Made by a program: the position numbers and the translations under genes. The notes beneath the pieces were generated by a model. That model had not been told where the DNA came from, made no database searches, and worked only from the letters and a program-made list of their open reading frames with translations. Positions 1 through 8,085 of a stretch of 23,727 nt of DNA are shown one piece after another (position 1 is the first letter of the stretch; the number at the start of each line of letters is the position of its first letter). The stretch is from [Eubacterium] saphenum (GTDB taxonomy: Bacteria > Bacillota > Clostridia > Oscillospirales > Ruminococcaceae), in NCBI GenBank assembly GCA_004555635.1, contig SFHN01000005.1:1-23727 (forward strand), in the 5' to 3' direction.

Positions 1-58
1 TACTAGAGGTAACGGCGGCGTTTTGCGCCGAATGAGAACGAACTGAAAGGGAATTGTT
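1..58 (+). other. Leader of the glycosidase operon, ribosome binding site
   Basis: Short non-coding stretch before the first glycosidase gene. It contains a small GC-rich inverted repeat (CGGCG/CGCCG around positions 13-30) with no T-tract, so I do not call it a terminator. An AAGGG Shine-Dalgarno at 47-51 sits 7 nt before the ATG at 59 and supports that start. A TAG at 4-6 could be the stop of an upstream gene, but too little sequence is present to say. Confidence 0.4.
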
Positions 59-1504
59 ATGGAACAGAAAATCTATGAGCTTAAAATGGGACCCGCGGCG
101 TGCGCGGTTGACCTAGGTGACGGCAGCGAGCGCGGAGAGTACGTCAATCAGGACTATATTCTTAACAAAATGGGCAGACCCCACCGCGCAATAAGCCTTA
201 TGTTCTGCTATTACCCTCTTGACAAAACTTGGCCTGTCCGCGCGAGATATGCGTTTGCAGACAGGGAAGTCAAGTTTCAGTGGGACTACCCCTACGACGA
301 CTATTTCCCCTATGAGGGCGGAATTTCGGGCAGAACCGACGGCGAGCCTTTTAACAGTATGAAGGACGTCCGCCGTCACGGTCAGGACGTTATCCTTACC
401 CTTACGGTTGACCCCAACCTCCCCGACGAATTTCTCGTGAGAATTGCGCAGGAACTCAGAACCTACGGCAGACTTCAGCTTCGCATTAACCACGAGGCAA
501 CCGGCGACTGGTTCAGCTTTACGAAGCGCGCAAGCTATCAGCAGATTGCGGACTTCTACGTTCGTTTCCATAACATCATCAAGAAGGAAGCGCCTAACGT
601 TTCCACCATTCTCTGCATAGGCGGCGTCGAGCACCCCGAAAAGGGCGGCGAAATCGAGATGGAGAAGGAGTTTGCCGAGGCAGTAAGAGCAACCGATATC
701 TGGTCGGTTGACAAGTATATGTCGCTTCACTGGGGCTGGCCTTATGACGTCGCAGAGGAAGGCGGAACCTCTTTCGGCAGAAGCAAAGTAAGCGACGTCT
801 ACAACCTTACGAAGCTGTCCGAAAAGCGTTACAGAGAGCTTTGCGGCGGAGTTAAGAAGCCGATGGTTATGAGCGAGTTCAACGCTGACGGCGACGTTGT
901 CGGTCCTTACGACCAGGAGGCTATGATAAAGGAATTCTGCAATATGCTCAAAAACGACGAGGAGCGCGGCTGGTTTAACGGCTTTACGTTCTATCAGTTC
1001 CGCGACCGGGGCAGATTAGGTCTTGAAATCGAGGACCCGAACAACCCCGACGTCGGCATTGAGCAGCCCGCTATGAAAACCTACAAGGAGATTATCCACG
1101 ACGAGTTTTTCTACCCCTCTATGGAGCAGGGTGCGGAGGTAACTCTCCCCGCAAAGCTCCGCTGGGGCGGCAGCGAGGACGCAACCGGTCTTGCAATCCC
1201 GCTTCATTTTGAGAAGAACCCCGTGTTCTGCGAGCTTTACTTTGACGAGCCGCTTAACCTTATGATGGAGATAAACGGCAAGTGGTTCTACAAATCCCCC
1301 GCGGCAAAGTGCATTGACCTTATGCCTGCGTTCTTTGAAAAGCCGCTTAGAGGCGCAGCGGATATGACGCTTAAGCTGTTTGCGCCTCCCGCGTCGGGCG
1401 AAAACGACCCCGCGCAGGGTGACGACTGGCAGACGAACTACTACACCGAGATAACCGCGCTGCCCAAAATCCGCATAAGCTACAAGCCTGTTTTAGAGGG
1501 CTGA
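59..1504 (+). CDS. Putative clan GH-A glycoside hydrolase (GH26-like), intracellular
   Basis: A 481-residue protein, probably a beta-glycanase or glycosidase acting on oligosaccharides from plant cell wall. The central region carries LRINHEATGDWF (about 141-152). This resembles the GH26 acid/base motif (HE.NG.WF), making E146 the candidate proton donor. MVMSEF at about 269-274 offers E273 as nucleophile at the end of a late beta-strand, the usual clan GH-A arrangement. Residues about 375-481 look like a separate beta-rich domain. There is no signal peptide, so it should act in the cytosol. It heads an operon with GH43 and GH3 xylosidases, 22 nt before the next start, so a xylan-derived substrate is likely by context. 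Clan membership is fairly convincing. The family is uncertain: GH26, GH39 or GH5 relatives, or an unassigned family, are possible. Confidence 0.6.
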   Translation: MEQKIYELKMGPAACAVDLGDGSERGEYVNQDYILNKMGRPHRAISLMFCYYPLDKTWPVRARYAFADREVKFQWDYPYDDYFPYEGGISGRTDGEPFNSMKDVRRHGQDVILTLTVDPNLPDEFLVRIAQELRTYGRLQLRINHEATGDWFSFTKRASYQQIADFYVRFHNIIKKEAPNVSTILCIGGVEHPEKGGEIEMEKEFAEAVRATDIWSVDKYMSLHWGWPYDVAEEGGTSFGRSKVSDVYNLTKLSEKRYRELCGGVKKPMVMSEFNADGDVVGPYDQEAMIKEFCNMLKNDEERGWFNGFTFYQFRDRGRLGLEIEDPNNPDVGIEQPAMKTYKEIIHDEFFYPSMEQGAEVTLPAKLRWGGSEDATGLAIPLHFEKNPVFCELYFDEPLNLMMEINGKWFYKSPAAKCIDLMPAFFEKPLRGAADMTLKLFAPPASGENDPAQGDDWQTNYYTEITALPKIRISYKPVLEG

Positions 1505-1526
1505 CAAAGGTTTTCGCGGAGGAATT

Positions 1527-2999
1527 ATGGAATACACAAACCCGATTATAAAGGGATTTTACCCCGACCCGAGCGTCTGCGAAGCAAACGGGAAATACTA
1601 CCTTGTGTGCAGCTCGTTTCAGTATTTTCCGGGCGTTCCGCTGTTTGAGAGCGACGACCTTGTAAACTGGCGGCAGATAGGTCACGTTCTTACAAGGCAC
1701 AGTCAGGTTATGCTTGACAAAATAAACTCCTCGGGCGGAGTTTTTGCGCCGACGATACGCTATAACAACGGGCGCTTTTATATGGTAACGACAAACGACA
1801 CGACCCACCGCAACTTCTATGTGTACACCGACAACATCTACGGAGAGTGGAGCGAGCCTGTTTACGTTGAGCGTGACGGAATTGACCCGTCGCTTTACTT
1901 CGAGGACGGAAGAACGTTCTTTATCAGCAACGGCACAGACGACGCGGGCAAAAGCGGCGTTATTCAGTGCGAGATTGACATAGCTACGGGAAAGAAGCTT
2001 TCTCCCGCCGTTTGCATTTGGCAAGGCTCGGGCGGGCGCTACCTCGAAAGCCCGCATATGTACAAGATAAACGGTACATATTACCTTATGGCGGCGGAGG
2101 GCGGCACGGAATACGGGCATATGATAACCTGTGCGCGTGCGGACAGCATATGGGGCGAGTTTATAAGCTGCCCTAATAACCCCGTCATCACCAACCGAAA
2201 CAAAGCGCCGTTCATCATTCAGGGTATAGGGCACGGCGACCTCGTCTGCGACAAAAACGGCTGCTGGCATATTCTGTGCCTCGGCTTCCGTCAGACGGGT
2301 ATATGGATGCCGTATCACAACCTCGGGCGAGAGGTGTTTATGGTGCCTGTTACGTTCACGGAGGACGGCTGGTTTTTCGCGGGCGAGGACAAGACCTGCG
2401 CGGAGCGCTACACGATAGCGGGCGACTTTGTGCAGAGCGAAAAGAAGCGCTTTACGTTTGAAAACACCGATTGGGACAAGGAATGGTGCTTTCTGCGCAA
2501 GCCCGTGCCCGAAAACTACGAGCTGCAAAACGACAAAGCCGTGCTCCACGGCAGCGATATTACGCTCGATATGGCAGATAGCCCTACGTTTATCGCGCTG
2601 CGTCAGCGGGAATTCTGCGGCACGGTTTCCGTGCGGGTTAGGCTTTCGGCGGGCGAAGCTGGCATTACCGCGTATATGTGCGAAAGCGAACACTACGATG
2701 TTGCGATAAGAAAAACCGCCGACGGTTTTGAGGCTGCTGAAAAGCTGAACATCGGCGACATAAAGCACATCGGAAACACCGCGCCGCTGTCAGGCTGCGA
2801 GGTTGTTCTAAAAATCCGTATGGATAACTACAATTACAGCTTTTTTGCAGAGGACGAAAACGGCGAAATTCCGCTCGGCTGCGCGCAGACGAAGTATCTG
2901 ACAAGCGAGGTTTCGGGCGGCTTTACGGGCGTTGTGCTGGGGCTTTACGCCGTCGGCGGAACGGCGGAGTTTACCGACTTCTGCTATACATACGAATAA
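1527..2999 (+). CDS. GH43 beta-xylosidase / alpha-L-arabinofuranosidase
   Basis: A 490-residue GH43 enzyme that removes xylose or arabinose from the non-reducing ends of short xylan fragments. The five-bladed propeller starts at once (NPIIKGFYPDPSV), giving D14 as general base. DGIDPSLYF places D120 as the pKa-modulating aspartate, and RYLESPHMY gives E174 as general acid, so the whole catalytic triad is present. Residues about 310-490 match the C-terminal beta-sandwich of the beta-xylosidase subgroup. No signal peptide is seen, so the protein is cytosolic. GGAGGA at 1518-1523 precedes the ATG. It lies between two other glycosidase genes in one operon. Whether xylosidase or arabinofuranosidase activity dominates cannot be read from sequence. 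Confidence 0.93.
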   Translation: MEYTNPIIKGFYPDPSVCEANGKYYLVCSSFQYFPGVPLFESDDLVNWRQIGHVLTRHSQVMLDKINSSGGVFAPTIRYNNGRFYMVTTNDTTHRNFYVYTDNIYGEWSEPVYVERDGIDPSLYFEDGRTFFISNGTDDAGKSGVIQCEIDIATGKKLSPAVCIWQGSGGRYLESPHMYKINGTYYLMAAEGGTEYGHMITCARADSIWGEFISCPNNPVITNRNKAPFIIQGIGHGDLVCDKNGCWHILCLGFRQTGIWMPYHNLGREVFMVPVTFTEDGWFFAGEDKTCAERYTIAGDFVQSEKKRFTFENTDWDKEWCFLRKPVPENYELQNDKAVLHGSDITLDMADSPTFIALRQREFCGTVSVRVRLSAGEAGITAYMCESEHYDVAIRKTADGFEAAEKLNIGDIKHIGNTAPLSGCEVVLKIRMDNYNYSFFAEDENGEIPLGCAQTKYLTSEVSGGFTGVVLGLYAVGGTAEFTDFCYTYE

Positions 3000-3015
3000 T
3001 TATTGGAGTGATACG

Positions 3016-5094
3016 ATGAAAAGATACCTTGACGAAACGCTTAGCGCACAGCAGCGCGCCGAAGCGCTTACCGACGAGCTTTCCGTAAGTGAGCAGGCAG
3101 AGCAGCTGCGCTATGACGCGCCCGCGGTAGAGAGGCTGGGGCTTCCCGCCTACAATTGGTGGAACGAGGGGCTGCACGGAGTTGCGAGAGCGGGCACAGC
3201 GACAATGTTCCCGCAGGCAATCGGGCTTGCCGCGATGTTTGACGAGGAACTTATCGGCGAGATTGGCAGGGTGACGGGCGTTGAAGCGCGCGCAAAGTTC
3301 AACGCGGCTTCTTCCCACGGCGACCGCGATATCTACAAGGGGCTGACGCTCTGGGCGCCTAACATCAACATTTTCCGCGACCCGCGCTGGGGGCGCGGCC
3401 ACGAAACCTACGGCGAGGACCCTTTTCTCACCGCGCGGCTTGGCGTCAGGTTTGCAAAGGGAATACAGGGCAGCGGAAATTATCTGACCGCCGCCGCCTG
3501 CGCGAAGCATTTCGCGGTTCACAGCGGTCCCGAAAATCTCCGACACGAGTTTGACGCTGAGGTTTCTCCAAAGGATTTGGAGGAAACCTACCTCCCCGCG
3601 TTTAAGGCGCTTGTAAAAGAAGCGAAGGTCGAGGGCGTTATGGGCGCCTACAACCGCGTAAACGGCGAGCCTGCCTGCGCTAGCAGCTTTCTTATGAAAA
3701 AGCTGCGCGAGTGGGGCTTTGAGGGCTATTTCGTGTCCGACTGCTGGGCGATTGCCGATTTCCACACACACCATATGGTAACCGCGACAGCGCCCGAGTC
3801 GGCTGCGATGGCGGTTAAAGCGGGCTGCGACATAAACTGCGGAAACACCTATCTTCAGCTTCTCTCGGCATATGAAAAGGGGCTTGTTTCCGACGAGGAT
3901 ATCCGCACCGCCTGCGTCCACGCAATGCGCACGCGTTTTCGGCTTGGGCTTTTCACGAAAACCGAGCTTGACGATATCCCGTACAGCGTAATCGCCTGCA
4001 AGGAGCACAAGGCGCTGTCGCTTCTTGCGGCAGAGCGCAGCGCGGTTTTGCTGAAAAACAACGGGCTGCTTCCGCTTTCGCGCGAGAAGCTCCGCACAAT
4101 CGCCGTAATCGGACCTAACGCCGACAGCCGCGAGGCGCTCTGCGGAAACTACAACGGCATTGCCGACCGCTATGTGACGTTCCTTGAGGGCATTCAGGAC
4201 GCGTTTGACGGCAGGGTTCTCTACGCGCAGGGCTGTCACCTCTACAAGAACCGCTACCACGTTCTTTCGCAGGCGGGCGACTGCTATGCCGAGGCAGTTT
4301 CCTGCGCGGAAAACGCAGACGTTGTTATCTGCTGCGTTGGTCTTGACGCTTCGCTTGAGGGCGAGGAGGGGGACACGGGAAACGAGTTCTCCTCGGGCGA
4401 CAAGAAGGACTTGCGCCTGCCCGAAAGTCAGCGCATTCTGCTTGAAAAGCTCCGCGCGGTCGGAAAGCCGCTTGTCGTGGTGCTTGCTGCGGGAAGCTCG
4501 ATTAACATCGAAACCGACTGCGACGCGCTGCTTGATATGTGGTATCCGGGGCAGTTCGGCGGAAAGGCGCTTGCTAATATCCTGTTCGGAGAAACATCTC
4601 CCTCGGGAAAGCTGCCCGTGACCTTCTACAAAAGCGCGGACGCGCTCCCCGAGTTCACGGATTACTCGATGAAAAACCGCACCTACCGCTACTGCTCCGA
4701 GGACAACGTGCTTTATCCGTTCGGCTTTGGGCTAAGCTATTCGCATTACAGCGTTCGTGAAATGAGCTATGCTGAAAACGCGGTTACCGTCACCGTAAGA
4801 AACGACGGCAGCCGCCCTGCCGACGAGATATTCCAGCTATATATAAAGTCAGACTGCGGCGAAGCCGTTCCGAACTGTTCGCTCTGCGGCTTTAAGCGTG
4901 TAGCAGCCGCCCCCGGCGAAAGCGTAACCGTAACGATTCCGCTCTCGGAGAGCGCTTTTGAAACCGTGAGCGAAAGCGGAGTCCGCGCCGTAAGAAGCGG
5001 GCGCTACACGCTTTTCGGCGGCTTCTGTCAGCCGACTGCGTTGTCCGAGCGCCTTAGCAAAACAACCTGCGCAAGCGTAGAAATAACGCGCTGA
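3016..5094 (+). CDS. GH3 beta-xylosidase (beta-glucosidase family)
   Basis: A 692-residue family 3 glycosidase. The ATG at 3016 follows TTGGAG with a 7-nt spacer. An in-frame ATG at 2932 lies inside the GH43 gene and is unlikely. Domains: (beta/alpha)8 barrel about 30-300, with KHF at 164-166 and the nucleophile D242 in YFVSDCWAI; alpha/beta sandwich about 365-570, with an EGEEGD segment at 448-453 where the acid/base glutamate normally lies; fibronectin type III-like domain about 600-692. The layout and the SDCWAI form are typical of Clostridia xylan 1,4-beta-xylosidases. No signal peptide is present. With the two upstream genes it forms a cytosolic set that could reduce imported xylo-oligosaccharides to pentoses. 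Substrate (xylose versus glucose) is inferred from context. Confidence 0.93.
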   Translation: MKRYLDETLSAQQRAEALTDELSVSEQAEQLRYDAPAVERLGLPAYNWWNEGLHGVARAGTATMFPQAIGLAAMFDEELIGEIGRVTGVEARAKFNAASSHGDRDIYKGLTLWAPNINIFRDPRWGRGHETYGEDPFLTARLGVRFAKGIQGSGNYLTAAACAKHFAVHSGPENLRHEFDAEVSPKDLEETYLPAFKALVKEAKVEGVMGAYNRVNGEPACASSFLMKKLREWGFEGYFVSDCWAIADFHTHHMVTATAPESAAMAVKAGCDINCGNTYLQLLSAYEKGLVSDEDIRTACVHAMRTRFRLGLFTKTELDDIPYSVIACKEHKALSLLAAERSAVLLKNNGLLPLSREKLRTIAVIGPNADSREALCGNYNGIADRYVTFLEGIQDAFDGRVLYAQGCHLYKNRYHVLSQAGDCYAEAVSCAENADVVICCVGLDASLEGEEGDTGNEFSSGDKKDLRLPESQRILLEKLRAVGKPLVVVLAAGSSINIETDCDALLDMWYPGQFGGKALANILFGETSPSGKLPVTFYKSADALPEFTDYSMKNRTYRYCSEDNVLYPFGFGLSYSHYSVREMSYAENAVTVTVRNDGSRPADEIFQLYIKSDCGEAVPNCSLCGFKRVAAAPGESVTVTIPLSESAFETVSESGVRAVRSGRYTLFGGFCQPTALSERLSKTTCASVEITR

Positions 5095-5194
5095 TGTAAC
5101 AAAAAAAATCCTCCCGCATAATATATACCAAGAAACGAAAGCTTCAGCGGGAAGCAGAGTTTCTGTACAGATTACTTTTAAGGAGGACATTGTT

Positions 5195-5341
5195 ATGTCA
5201 GGCTTCAACTTTGGCGGCAACTGCTGCTGGATCATCATCCTTATTCTCCTGATTTGCTGCTGCGGATGCGGTAATAACGGCGGAAGCGACTGCGGCTGTG
5301 GCTGCGGCGGTCGGGACAACGGTTGTGGCTGCGGCTGCTGA
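5195..5341 (+). CDS. Cys/Gly-rich 48-residue membrane microprotein
   Basis: A small gene read directly from the sequence. AAGGAGGA at 5180-5187 precedes ATG 5195, and the TGA is at 5339-5341. The product has 48 residues, of which 12 are cysteine and 14 glycine. Order: polar Gly/Asn N-terminus, a hydrophobic segment at about 12-20 (WIIILILLI) flanked by C10-C11 and C21-C23, then a C-terminal half built of CGCGCGG-type repeats ending in Cys. This recalls the small Cys-rich Firmicutes proteins that databases label 'chorion class high-cysteine', a name from composition only. A terminator follows at 5402, so it is probably a single-gene transcript. Function is unknown; membrane-anchored metal or redox binding, or a cell-surface/spore-associated role, would be guesses. 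No modifying enzyme lies beside it. Confidence 0.7.
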   Translation: MSGFNFGGNCCWIIILILLICCCGCGNNGGSDCGCGCGGRDNGCGCGC

Positions 5342-5401
5342 TTAGGCAGAGAATGCATAACCGCTTAAGAAGCGCACTTGTGACTTCTTGTAAATAACGC
5401 G

Positions 5402-5442
5402 TCGGCGCTGTGGGCTTTCCCCCGCAGCGCCGATATCTTTTT
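5402..5442 (+). terminator. Rho-independent terminator of the Cys-rich microprotein gene
   Basis: Stem TCGGCGCTG (5402-5410) pairs with CAGCGCCGA (5425-5433), followed by TATCTTTTT. It ends transcripts from the microprotein gene 60 nt upstream. The next ~100 nt (5443-5541), before the convergent rpsI terminator, contain no gene that I can see. Confidence 0.85.
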
Positions 5443-5541
5443 GGAGCAATGCTAAGCGGCTAATCCCTGCGGCGATTTCTCCCGAGGAATCATTTGGCGT
5501 TATGCCTGCGGCAATCGTTTTCGTGGCTTGCGGAAAAACCG

Positions 5542-5573
5542 AAAGCCCGCGAAACCGAGGTTCCGCGGGCTTT
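5542..5573 (-). terminator. Terminator for rplM-rpsI, possibly bidirectional
   Basis: Perfect 10-bp stem AAAGCCCGCG (5542-5551) with CGCGGGCTTT (5564-5573), located 19 nt past the rpsI stop. Reading leftward the stem is followed by CGGTTTTTCC; reading rightward by TTTTG. It lies between convergent genes and may serve both. Confidence 0.8.
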
Positions 5574-5591
5574 TGTATGCTTGAAAATAAA

Positions 5592-5990
5592 TCAGCGCTT
5601 GCTGAACTGGGGAGCACGGCGAGCAGCCTTTAAGCCGTACTTCTTTCTTTCCTTCATTCTCGGGTCACGAGTGAGGAAGCCTGCCTTCTTCAGTACGGGA
5701 CGAAGCTCGTCGGAGTACTGGAGGAGCGCTCTGGAAAGACCGTGGCGGATTGCGCCTGCCTGACCGGTAACGCCGCCGCCTGCTACTGTGCAGACGATAT
5801 CGAACTTCTCAACCGTGTCGGTGAGAGTGAGGGGCTGACGAACAATGAGCTTGAGGGTGTCAAGGCCAAAGTACTCGTCAATGCTTCTGCCGTTGATGGT
5901 GATTGTACCGCTGCCGGGGTATACTCTTACTCTTGCAACAGAATGCTTTCTGCGGCCTGTGCCGTAGTAATAGGGTTTTGATTCGTACAT
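5592..5990 (-). CDS. rpsI: 30S ribosomal protein S9 (uS9)
   Basis: 132 residues, the usual length for bacterial S9. The N-terminal [17 protein letters not shown] and the basic C-terminus ending in PQFSKR are family hallmarks; the terminal Lys-Arg tail reaches the P-site tRNA in the small subunit. AAGGAGG lies just before the start. The gene is 12 nt downstream of rplM, the conserved rplM-rpsI pair, and shares its promoter. Nothing is unusual in the sequence. Confidence 0.98.
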   Translation of the reverse strand: MYESKPYYYGTGRRKHSVARVRVYPGSGTITINGRSIDEYFGLDTLKLIVRQPLTLTDTVEKFDIVCTVAGGGVTGQAGAIRHGLSRALLQYSDELRPVLKKAGFLTRDPRMKERKKYGLKAARRAPQFSKR

Positions 5991-6002
5991 TTTCAGCCCT
6001 CC

Positions 6003-6431
6003 TTAAAACTTGTACTCAACGGGCTTCTGTGCCGCGTTGTTGTGCTCTGCACCTGCGTAGCAGCGCAGTCTGGTCAGAGCCTTTCTGCCGAGCGTGCTGT
6101 TGGGAAGCATACCGTTTACCGCAATGGTCATTGCCTTCTCGGGGTTCTCTTTCATCAGCTTGTCGTAGCCGACTTCCTTCAGGTGGCCAATCCAGCCGGT
6201 GTGCCATCTGTAAACCTTCTTCTCAAGCTTCTTGCCGGTGAGAACTGCCTTTGCGCAGTTGATGATGATTACGTGGTCGCCGCAGTCGCAGTGAGGAGCG
6301 AATGTGGGCTTGTGCTTGCCTCTTAAAAGGTGAGCAGCCGCAGCAGCTACACGACCGAGGGGACGGTCTGCCGCGTCGAGAATATACCAGCTGCGCTCAA
6401 CTGTCTGAGCGTTGGGCATATATGTGGACAT
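6003..6431 (-). CDS. rplM: 50S ribosomal protein L13 (uL13)
   Basis: 142 residues, normal for bacterial L13, an early-assembling 23S rRNA-binding protein of the large subunit. Family segments include RSWYILDAADRPLGRVA near the N-terminus, GDHVIIINC, and the C-terminal MLPNSTLGRKALTRLRCYAG. A strong AAGGAGG precedes the ATG at 6431. First gene of the rplM-rpsI operon, transcribed from the consensus promoter at 6501-6529 through a ~60-nt leader. Confidence 0.98.
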   Translation of the reverse strand: MSTYMPNAQTVERSWYILDAADRPLGRVAAAAAHLLRGKHKPTFAPHCDCGDHVIIINCAKAVLTGKKLEKKVYRWHTGWIGHLKEVGYDKLMKENPEKAMTIAVNGMLPNSTLGRKALTRLRCYAGAEHNNAAQKPVEYKF

Positions 6432-6465
6432 ACTTTTTTCCTCCTTAAAAAATCGTTATTATATC

Positions 6466-6484
6466 GGCATAAATCGCCTATGCC
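6466..6484 (-). promoter_or_regulatory. Leader hairpin upstream of rplM (L13-leader-like)
   Basis: GGCATA (6466-6471) and TATGCC (6479-6484) form a 6-bp hairpin in the rplM 5' leader, between the promoter and the ribosome binding site. Firmicutes rplM leaders often carry a short structured element (Rfam L13_leader) thought to mediate autogenous control. Only the hairpin is seen here; identity with that motif is inferred. Confidence 0.45.
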
Positions 6485-6500
6485 ATTCACAACATTGTCT

Positions 6501-6529
6501 ATTATACACACTTTATCGGCGTTTGTCAA
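6501..6529 (-). promoter_or_regulatory. Consensus SigA promoter of rplM-rpsI
   Basis: On the minus strand TTGACA (6529-6524) and TATAAT (6506-6501) are separated by exactly 17 bp, a full match to the vegetative consensus. It lies about 70 nt upstream of the rplM start, as expected for a strongly expressed ribosomal protein operon. Confidence 0.92.
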
Positions 6530-6578
6530 GGTTTTTTTGCTCTGAAAATGAAATATATGCCGCATTCTCTTGTTTTCT

Positions 6579-6679
6579 CTCGCTTTCTCTCTGTTTTTCT
6601 CTGTTTCTCACTTTCTGTTTTATTTTTTTGAAAAAGCCGAAAACGCGAGCAACAAAGAGAAAAGCAGAGAAAAAACGAG
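6579..6679. repeat. Long imperfect inverted repeat in a pyrimidine/purine tract
   Basis: In the ~350-nt gap between the two divergent promoters, a pyrimidine-only-like arm at 6579-6609 (CTCG...TTTCTC) is matched by a purine-rich arm at 6647-6679 (GAGC...ACGAG). Most of the ~31 positions pair, with a 2-nt bulge and several G-U or mismatched positions. The loop (6610-6646) contains a further T-run/A-run pairing. As RNA it would form a ~100-nt rod. No gene is visible on either strand here. Confidence 0.6.
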
Positions 6680-6709
6680 CGGGCAAAATGCTTTCAAAAT
6701 AAGCCCGCT
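6678..6709 (-). other. Terminator-like hairpin in the divergent intergenic gap
   Basis: AGCGGGC (6678-6684) pairs with GCCCGCT (6703-6709) across an 18-nt loop. Read on the minus strand the stem is followed within two bases by a six-T run, the order expected of a terminator for a leftward transcript. No leftward gene starts between here and 6879, so its purpose is unclear; the long loop makes it weak. Confidence 0.35.
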
Positions 6710-6794
6710 TAAGTATTATGTCCTATTTATGCGGTGCTGTCTTTGTGCAAAACAACTATTTTTGTGTTAATTGTCAACAAATTGACTAATCTGC

Positions 6795-6823
6795 TTGAAA
6801 ATACGCTTACTATATTGTATAAT
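6795..6823 (+). promoter_or_regulatory. SigA-type promoter of the EAL-HDOD operon
   Basis: TTGAAA (6795-6800), a 17-bp spacer and TATAAT (6818-6823) give a near-consensus promoter about 55 nt before the GTG start at 6879. Confidence 0.85.
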
Positions 6824-6878
6824 AAAAAGGGAACGTGTATTTTTTAACCAATACGAACACAAAAGGAGGTGCAGACGG

Positions 6879-8075
6879 GTGAATGCATATATAATCAGAA
6901 AGCCGTTTTTTGGCAGGGACAATATGGTCTGCACATATGACATACTGTACCGCGACAACCGCTCCGAGGAGGAAATCGCTCGCGCTGCCGAGGACGACTC
7001 TCCGTCGTTTTTCGGGTTAAGGCTTATGAACATCACGGGGGGCGCGCCCGCCGCGATACGCTTTGACGCGCAGATGCTGAAAAACGGTCTTGTCGAGTCG
7101 ATGTCGGCGGAGGACGTAGTTGTCGTTGTTGACGACGAGATTATCTGCGACGACGAGCTGTTTTCCATCGCGCACTCGCTGAAGGAGAAGGGCTACCGCC
7201 TTGCGTATGACTTTTTCAGAGCGGGCAGGGAAAAGAGCAGGGTGTTTGCGCTTTGCGATATGGCGCGGGTGTCTTTCCGCGTTGCCGACGACGAAACAGA
7301 GCGCGCTGTTAAGGTTGCGCTGTCCTGCGGGAAAACGGTTTCTGCGACGGATATCGACGACTACACAACGCTTGAATACGCACGGGAAATCGGCTGCGAA
7401 GCCACCGGCGGCAGGTATTTCACAAAGCCGATACCGGGTCAAGATGACAATGTTCACCCGCTGCCGCTGAATTTTATGCAGATAATGCGTCTTGTGAGCC
7501 AAGCGGAGCCGGAGTTCAAGGACATTGTCGAGGTAATCTCACGCGACACGGCTATGTGTCAGCGCCTGCTGAAGCTGATTAACTCGGTATATTTCGGCGT
7601 GCGAAACCGCGTGTCGAGCATAAATCAGGCGCTTGTTATCTTAGGGCTTGACTATCTGCGCGAGTGGGTTTATCTTATGGGAATGCAGAGGATAACGCAC
7701 AACGACAACGTTGAGCTTATGCGCGAGTCGGTGCTTATGGCGAAGCTTTGCAGGCAGCTTTCGCTGCTTATTCCCGACGCTGCGCGGCAGAGCGAGGCGT
7801 TTTATCTGATGGGATTGCTTTCGATGGTGACATACAGCGGCGACCGCGCGCTTTCGATTGCGCTGGAGGACTTCCCCGTGACCGACGATATAAAGAGCGG
7901 TCTGCTGAGGCGCGGGGGTCTTTACTCCGACGTTTACGATATGGCTTGCAGATACGAGAGGGGCGACTGGAGCGCTGCGGACGAGTTTTCCGCGAAATAC
8001 GGAACATCCGCTTCAAAGCTGTCCGATGTTTACATACACTGCGTAATGGAGGCAGAGCGGATAAAGCTGCTCTGA
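6879..8075 (+). CDS. Degenerate EAL-HDOD signalling protein (YuxH-like)
   Basis: 398 residues. I chose GTG 6879 because AAAGGAGGT at 6862-6870 precedes it at good spacing; the in-frame ATG at 6795 overlaps the promoter -35 box. Residues 1 to about 190 align in order with an EAL domain: an ExLxR-like start here as YDILYR, a DDFGxG position reading YDFFRAG, and AEGVE reading ATDID. The metal and substrate residues for cyclic-di-GMP hydrolysis are therefore missing. Residues about 195-398 form an HDOD domain (ISRDTAMCQRLLKLINSVYF, then INQALVILG). This architecture is COG3434. Such proteins act as non-enzymatic signalling or scaffolding partners, and the HDOD target is usually unknown. The next gene starts 10 nt after its stop, suggesting co-expression with a methyltransferase and a membrane protein. 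Confidence 0.85.
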   Translation: MNAYIIRKPFFGRDNMVCTYDILYRDNRSEEEIARAAEDDSPSFFGLRLMNITGGAPAAIRFDAQMLKNGLVESMSAEDVVVVVDDEIICDDELFSIAHSLKEKGYRLAYDFFRAGREKSRVFALCDMARVSFRVADDETERAVKVALSCGKTVSATDIDDYTTLEYAREIGCEATGGRYFTKPIPGQDDNVHPLPLNFMQIMRLVSQAEPEFKDIVEVISRDTAMCQRLLKLINSVYFGVRNRVSSINQALVILGLDYLREWVYLMGMQRITHNDNVELMRESVLMAKLCRQLSLLIPDAARQSEAFYLMGLLSMVTYSGDRALSIALEDFPVTDDIKSGLLRRGGLYSDVYDMACRYERGDWSAADEFSAKYGTSASKLSDVYIHCVMEAERIKLL

Positions 8076-8085
8076 CAGGGTGAAA

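Noticed and set aside
1371..2768. A 465-codon minus-strand open frame opposite the GH43 gene.
   Set aside because: Shadow of the GH43 coding sequence; no motif and no ribosome binding site.
5461..5530. Two CCTGCGGC-containing segments 39 bp apart (5466 and 5505) as a repeat array.
   Set aside because: Only the 8-mer is exact; the flanks match weakly, and two copies are not enough to call a repeat.
6773..6778. A minus-strand TTGACA at 6778-6773 as a promoter for a leftward RNA.
   Set aside because: No acceptable -10 hexamer is found 16-18 bp further along the minus strand.
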